Positions 1 through 5,374 of a DNA stretch of 5,374 nt are shown here, piece after piece. The notes below the pieces were generated by a model. The model saw only the letters and a program-made list of their open reading frames with translations. It made no database searches and had not been told where the DNA came from. Source of the stretch: an uncultured Lentisphaeria bacterium. Lineage in GTDB: Bacteria; Verrucomicrobiota; Lentisphaeria; JABSQK01; CAJWLW01. Position 1 is the first letter of the stretch. Each line of letters opens with the position of its first letter. A program made the position numbers and the translations under genes. Location of the stretch: positions 1-5,374 of the forward strand of contig CAJWLW010000329.1 of assembly GCA_913042885.1 (NCBI GenBank). The letters run 5' to 3'.

Positions 1-2621
<2,621 letters not shown>

Positions 2622-2730
2622 TCTCGTCACCGTATTGGGGAAACAGAAATCCGACGCCGTCCGGTTACTCGCGTCCGGTGGGAAATCGGACGGGCAAGGC
2701 CGTCGTCAGGATGCGCACCGGATCGTGTCG
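2622..2730 (-). promoter_or_regulatory. ileS leader with competing short stems
   Basis: This 109-base gap lies between the membrane-protein gene and ileS. In the transcript sense, one CGTCCG (2692-2687) is followed by two copies of CGGACG (2677-2672 and 2663-2658). The first copy can pair as a 6-bp stem with a 9-base loop. The second can pair over 7 bp (CCGTCCG with CGGACGG). The two pairings exclude each other. No T-run follows, so it does not look like an intrinsic terminator, and I see no T-box signature. A regulatory role is only a possibility. Confidence 0.3.
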
Positions 2731-3330
2731 CTAATCATGGACTTCGACACAGCTATCGATCTTGCCGTAGGGTATTCGCAAAGTCTGTCCTTTGCCGCCT
2801 GTACTGGCGATTTCAATGACTACCGCGTTCAGCAGAACTTCGACGATGCGTTCAGCCCGCAACTCTTCACCGCCGACGGTGATCACGTACGGTCCCAATG
2901 CGCGACCCGTCGAGTCTACGGCTCGGTGCTTGAAATAGGATTCACCGAAAGAGGTGGTGGCGTCCAGCATGTCCGGATCAATCAAGCCGACCGAACTGTC
3001 CTCGCCAATCGACGCCACCGGCAGCATCGCAGCCGGTGGCGGACCATCGACGCGCTCGATCCTCTCCTCGTTGGTAGCGGCCGAATCCGTTTCCTTCATG
3101 GTACGATAGGGCAGCACGACCAGAATGATCAGGGGGTAGACAATGGGGATGATCAGGCCGGCGATGAAATGCATCAACGGACCGTGCATGCGTGTCTCCG
3201 CCACTGATGACGCGAAGCAGCCGGACCAGATCCACACCGTGACGACGGCAACCCAAATCGCAACCGCTATCTGGTTGTCGATATCGAGAAAAAAGTCGCC
3301 GTAATCTTGAAAAACCTGCTGCAGATCCAT
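2731..3330 (-). CDS. uncharacterised two-pass membrane protein, 199 aa
   Basis: I do not recognise this protein. An acidic N-terminus (residues 1-20, five Asp) precedes two strongly hydrophobic segments, about 21-42 (rich in Val, Ala and Trp) and 53-74 (rich in Ile, Leu and Pro), joined by a short loop with ETRMHG. A Pro/Ala- and acid-rich linker follows (about 78-115). The C-terminal part (about 140-196) alternates polar and hydrophobic residues like a small beta domain, with GPYVITVGGEEL (146-157), VVIEIA (170-175) and TLRIPYGKI (183-191). No catalytic motif is visible. There is no cleavable signal peptide; the first hydrophobic segment looks like an anchor, and topology is ambiguous. The start is supported by GAGGGAG (3333-3339) just before the ATG. 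The gene is codirectional with ileS 109 bases downstream, so the two may share a transcript. Codon composition resembles its neighbours. Real gene: likely. Function: unknown. Confidence 0.85.
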   Translation of the reverse strand: MDLQQVFQDYGDFFLDIDNQIAVAIWVAVVTVWIWSGCFASSVAETRMHGPLMHFIAGLIIPIVYPLIILVVLPYRTMKETDSAATNEERIERVDGPPPAAMLPVASIGEDSSVGLIDPDMLDATTSFGESYFKHRAVDSTGRALGPYVITVGGEELRAERIVEVLLNAVVIEIASTGGKGQTLRIPYGKIDSCVEVHD

Positions 3331-3332
3331 GG

Positions 3333-3339
3333 CTCCCTC
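3333..3339 (-). promoter_or_regulatory. ribosome binding site of the membrane-protein gene
   Basis: GAGGGAG in the transcript sense. Its GAGG core is 5 bases from the ATG at 3330. This is the clearest Shine-Dalgarno sequence in the window. It decides the start against an overlapping out-of-frame ATG at 3361. Confidence 0.7.
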
Positions 3340-3362
3340 GTAACTTTACTGTGGCCGCCACA
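3340..3362 (-). repeat. two abutting small inverted repeats upstream of the membrane-protein gene
   Basis: GTAACTTTAC (3340-3349; arms GTAA/TTAC around 2 bases) directly abuts TGTGGCCGCCACA (3350-3362; arms TGTGG/CCACA around 3 bases). They end next to the ribosome binding site. They could be an operator or a small hairpin in the 5' leader. Arms of 4 and 5 bases can arise by chance, so the function is unproven. Confidence 0.35.
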
Positions 3363-3510
3363 ATCCCTCAGTTGCTGCGGTCGGCGAATGCGAATAAATG
3401 ATCACTTGCTTTGACCGATATCAAGCTATCACATGCATTTAGCGTTTCAGCGAAATGGTCATTGCAGCCGCTGATTGGGGTAGGCTTCGTTGGGGTTCAC
3501 GCTTGATTTG

Positions 3511-4320
3511 TTACGTGTTGTCCAGCCCCAGAACCGCCTGCATGTCATAGAGCCCGGGCTCTGCGGTCATCAGAAATCTTGCGGCCCGCAAGGCGCCGCG
3601 GGCAAAGGTGTCGCGGCTGCCCGCCTTGTGGGTGAGCTCAAGGCGCTCACCGCCGGTTGCAAAGATGACGGTGTGATCACCGACGACATCGCCGCCGCGC
3701 AAGGCGTGCATGCCGATTTCGCGTTTTGTGCGGGCCCCTGCCATGCCCTCGCGACCGTGTCGCGTGTCGCTGCGGTAGTCAAGATCGCGGGTCTCGGCCA
3801 GAATCTCACCAAGCCGCTCGGCAGTACCGCTCGGCGCATCTTTTTTCTGGTTGTGGTGCATCTCGACGATTTCAATGTCGTAGTCCTCATCCAGAATGCT
3901 GGCGGCTTCGGCGCACAACTTGAACAGGAGGTTGACGCCGACGCTCATGTTCGGTGCAAACACGATCCGTCCCGTCTCGGCCAGCTGGCGCAGGCTCTCG
4001 CGGTCCGCCGCCGGCATGGCAGTCGTGCCGATGACAACACCGCAATCCGCAGCAACAGCGGTGCGGGCGTTGGCCAGCACGGTCGCCGCGGTCGAGAAGT
4101 CGATCGTGACGTCGGTATCGGCCACGGCCGCGGCGATGTCGTCAGTCAGCGCCACGCCCAAGCTGGCGCCGCCAGCCACTGTGCCGGCATCTTCACCAAG
4201 CAGCGGGCAACCGCTGTATTCAATCGCGCCGGTAAGTGTCAGGTCCGGTGCTTCGGCGGTCAGGCTCACGAGTCGCCGCCCCATGCGGCCGGCTGCGCCT
4301 ATGATAAGGATTCGGATCAT
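3511..4320 (-). CDS. dapB: 4-hydroxy-tetrahydrodipicolinate reductase
   Basis: DapB is a cytoplasmic enzyme that reduces the DapA product, 4-hydroxy-tetrahydrodipicolinate, to tetrahydrodipicolinate with NADH or NADPH, on the route to diaminopimelate and lysine. At 269 residues it matches the usual length (E. coli 273). The N-terminal Rossmann fold shows GAAGRMG (8-14) and an acidic Glu at 34, where E. coli has the Glu that contacts the NAD(P)H ribose. DFST (74-77) and GTT (98-100) follow, then APNMSVGVN (122-130). The signature EMHHNQKKDAPSGTA (153-167) carries the catalytic His155, Lys159 and the substrate-binding SGT loop. GLYDM near the end is typical. The start fits because the glycine-rich loop sits at the proper distance. 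Upstream, the sense strand has GGACAGGAAT before the ATG, with a GGA 7 bases away. It lies 46 bases after dapA, almost certainly in the same transcript. All key residues are present. Confidence 0.97.
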   Translation of the reverse strand: MIRILIIGAAGRMGRRLVSLTAEAPDLTLTGAIEYSGCPLLGEDAGTVAGGASLGVALTDDIAAAVADTDVTIDFSTAATVLANARTAVAADCGVVIGTTAMPAADRESLRQLAETGRIVFAPNMSVGVNLLFKLCAEAASILDEDYDIEIVEMHHNQKKDAPSGTAERLGEILAETRDLDYRSDTRHGREGMAGARTKREIGMHALRGGDVVGDHTVIFATGGERLELTHKAGSRDTFARGALRAARFLMTAEPGLYDMQAVLGLDNT

Positions 4321-4366
4321 ATTCCTGTCCGGTTGAGCAGAAACAGTTCAGGCAAGGTTGCGTGTG

Positions 4367-5236
4367 TCAGACGGCGAGGCCGGTGTTGCGCATCGCCTGC
4401 AGGAGAATCTCACGATTCGCCGTAGCCAGTTCGCACATCGGCAGGCGATATTCTTCGCAGATCAGACCAAGCGCCGCGACAGCGGCTTTCACCGGGATCG
4501 GATTGGTCTCGATAAAGAGTGCCTCAAACAACTCATATAGTCGGCAGTGAACTTCCAGCGCACCGACGAAATCCCCGGCCAGTGCGCGGGTAGTCAGTTC
4601 GGTGACTTCGGCCGGAACAACGTTGGAGGCGACACTGATCACGCCGGTGGCGCCAAGCACCATCATCGGCAGCGTCAGCGCGTCATCGCCGCTCACCACA
4701 GTGATGTCACAGGCACGCAGCGTCTTGCTGACGCGATCCGCGTCGCCGCCGGCTTCCTTGACTGCGACGATGTTCGGGTGCGCGGCCAGGCGCTTGACGG
4801 TATCGATGGAAATTTCGATATTGCAGCGACCGGGGATGTTGTAGAGAACCACTGGCAGACCAATGTCGGCGACGGTCGAAAAATGGCGGTACAGCCCTTC
4901 CTGCGTCGGCTTGTTGTAATAAGGCGACACCTGCAGCGTGGCGTCGGCGCCATCGCCACGGGCGTGCTCGGTGAGCTCGACAGCCTCGGCGGTGCTGTTA
5001 CCGCCGGTACCGGCGATGACTTTGCAGCGGCCGTCGACACTGTTGATAACCTGTGCGATCACCTTGTTATGCTCGGCCATGCTCAGGGTCGGCGATTCCC
5101 CAGTGGTGCCGACCGGCACGATACCAGCGACGCCGCCGGCAATCTGCGCTTCCACCAGGTCGTGGAGGGCGGACGTACACACTTTGCCGTCTTCAAAGGG
5201 CGTGACCAATGCGGTGTAACAGCCTTCGAGCTTCAT
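4367..5236 (-). CDS. dapA: 4-hydroxy-tetrahydrodipicolinate synthase
   Basis: DapA is a cytoplasmic (beta/alpha)8-barrel aldolase that condenses pyruvate with L-aspartate-4-semialdehyde, the committed step towards diaminopimelate and lysine. At 289 residues it is full length (E. coli 292). Visible active-site features: GTTGES (43-48) with Thr44 and Thr45; SPYYNKP (104-110) with Tyr107 of the proton relay; YNIPGR (132-137) with Tyr132 and Arg137; and VKEA with the Schiff-base Lys160. SGDDAL (182-187) and NPIPVK (245-250) are also typical. Around the lysine allosteric pocket, by alignment with E. coli from memory, Ser48, His56, Asn80 and Glu84 are kept, but position 53 is Met instead of His and 49 is Pro instead of Ala. 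Lysine feedback may therefore be altered. The start is an ATG preceded by AGAGA at 7 bases. It heads a pair with dapB; an unidentified gene ends 77 bases upstream. Confidence 0.97.
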   Translation of the reverse strand: MKLEGCYTALVTPFEDGKVCTSALHDLVEAQIAGGVAGIVPVGTTGESPTLSMAEHNKVIAQVINSVDGRCKVIAGTGGNSTAEAVELTEHARGDGADATLQVSPYYNKPTQEGLYRHFSTVADIGLPVVLYNIPGRCNIEISIDTVKRLAAHPNIVAVKEAGGDADRVSKTLRACDITVVSGDDALTLPMMVLGATGVISVASNVVPAEVTELTTRALAGDFVGALEVHCRLYELFEALFIETNPIPVKAAVAALGLICEEYRLPMCELATANREILLQAMRNTGLAV

Positions 5237-5243
5237 GAAATAG

Positions 5244-5248
5244 TCTCT
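5244..5248 (-). promoter_or_regulatory. probable ribosome binding site of dapA
   Basis: AGAGA in the sense strand, 7 bases before the ATG at 5236. It is a weak match to the Shine-Dalgarno consensus, but the spacing is right. It lies immediately downstream of the small hairpin at 5249-5269. Confidence 0.45.
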
Positions 5249-5269
5249 GCACAGGGTAATACCGTGTGC
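5249..5269 (-). promoter_or_regulatory. hairpin in the dapA leader
   Basis: Arms gcaca and tgtgc enclose, after one G-G mismatch, a further 3-bp stem and a 3-base loop. In the dapA transcript the structure would end right beside the ribosome binding site and might affect translation. In the dapA direction no T-run follows, so it is not a terminator. It is far too small for a lysine riboswitch. Confidence 0.35.
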
Positions 5270-5273
5270 CTGT

Positions 5274-5287
5274 TTTGATATTTGATA
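5274..5287 (-). repeat. tandem 7-base repeat in the dapA leader
   Basis: Two exact head-to-tail copies of TATCAAA (sense strand) at 5281-5287 and 5274-5280, in an otherwise G+C-rich gap. Each resembles a loose -10 element, so a dapA promoter may lie here. No convincing -35 box is seen upstream. It may be chance. Confidence 0.35.
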
Positions 5288-5313
5288 GTCGACGTTAGCG
5301 CCGGCCGAACCGT

Positions 5314-5374
5314 TCAGGAGGAGTTACGGTCCTTTTGGGCCTGGCGCTGGCGGGCTTTGACGCGGGCGACATAC
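5314..5374 (-). CDS. C-terminal end of an unidentified gene
   Basis: One frame reads 19 codons from the right edge to a TGA at 5314-5316, giving the tail YVARVKARQRQAQKDRNSS. It is basic and would form a charged helix with a polar end, as many protein C-termini do. This is too short to identify. Gene-order habits would allow another lysine-pathway gene here, but nothing in these residues shows it. Another frame gives a Pro/Arg-rich reading that looks less like protein. The frame choice is tentative. The stop is 77 bases from the dapA ATG, so co-transcription with dapA is possible. Confidence 0.45.
   Translation of the reverse strand, partial: YVARVKARQRQAQKDRNSS

Larger units (their letters stand above)
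3331..3510 (-). promoter_or_regulatory. intergenic region between dapB and the membrane-protein gene, possible promoter
   Basis: This 180-base gap is the longest in the window. Its middle (about 3385-3450) is visibly richer in A+T than the flanking genes, which would suit a promoter. In the minus sense, TTGATA (complement of 3418-3423) resembles a -35 box, but I see no good -10 box at the usual distance. Arms tcagcg (3447-3452) and cgctga (3469-3474) could form a 6-bp stem with a 16-base loop after dapB. No T-run follows, so a terminator is not supported. Confidence 0.3.

Noticed and set aside
3403..3442. Plus-strand promoter (TTGACC, 17 bases, TGCATT)
   Set aside because: The -10 match is poor and no plus-strand gene follows.
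3447..3474. Intrinsic terminator after dapB
   Set aside because: The stem is only 6 bp with a 16-base loop and is not followed by a T-run in the dapB direction.
3490..4425. A 311-codon open frame on the plus strand over dapB
   Set aside because: It is the antisense shadow of dapB, whose motifs are complete. It also runs through the dapB-dapA gap and lacks protein-like composition.
5249..5275. Plus-strand intrinsic terminator (hairpin followed by a TTTT run)
   Set aside because: No plus-strand gene ends here, the stem is short with a mismatch, and the T-run is only four bases.
4547..5278. A 243-codon open frame on the plus strand over dapA
   Set aside because: It is the antisense shadow of an intact dapA, with no recognisable domain.

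Overview
The window carries ordinary biosynthetic and housekeeping genes, all on the minus strand. Read from the high-coordinate end, they are: the last 19 codons of an unidentified gene (5314-5374), dapA (4367-5236), dapB (3511-4320), an unrecognised two-pass membrane protein (2731-3330), and the first 873 codons of ileS (1-2621), which runs off the left edge without a stop. I see no tRNA, rRNA, insertion sequence, CRISPR array or phage gene. No stretch of more than 300 bases lacks a gene; the longest gap is 180 bases.

Organism: a bacterium of moderately high G+C (judged by eye at a little under 60 %). The isoleucyl-tRNA synthetase is the eukaryote-like type 2 enzyme. From memory, its N-terminal half reads close to the chlamydial enzyme, including the run around the HYGH motif. 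With the classical dapA-dapB pair, this fits a free-living member of the Planctomycetes-Verrucomicrobia-Chlamydiae group or its Lentisphaerota/Kiritimatiellota relatives. Type 2 IleRS is spread across several phyla, so this placement is an inference.

Layout and joint function: DapA condenses pyruvate with aspartate semialdehyde and DapB reduces the product. These two consecutive steps lead to meso-diaminopimelate (for peptidoglycan) and lysine. A 46-base gap separates the two genes, which suggests co-transcription. After dapB comes a 180-base, relatively A+T-rich gap with adjacent small inverted repeats, a plausible place for a new promoter. The membrane protein follows, then a 109-base leader with competing short stems, then ileS. 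ileS charges tRNA-Ile for translation and has no direct metabolic link to the dap genes.

I found no convincing new biological system. The most open item is the 199-residue membrane protein; the rest are small leader structures and family-level details. Long open frames on the plus strand (for example 1440-2531, 3490-4425 and 4547-5278) are antisense shadows of the real genes.
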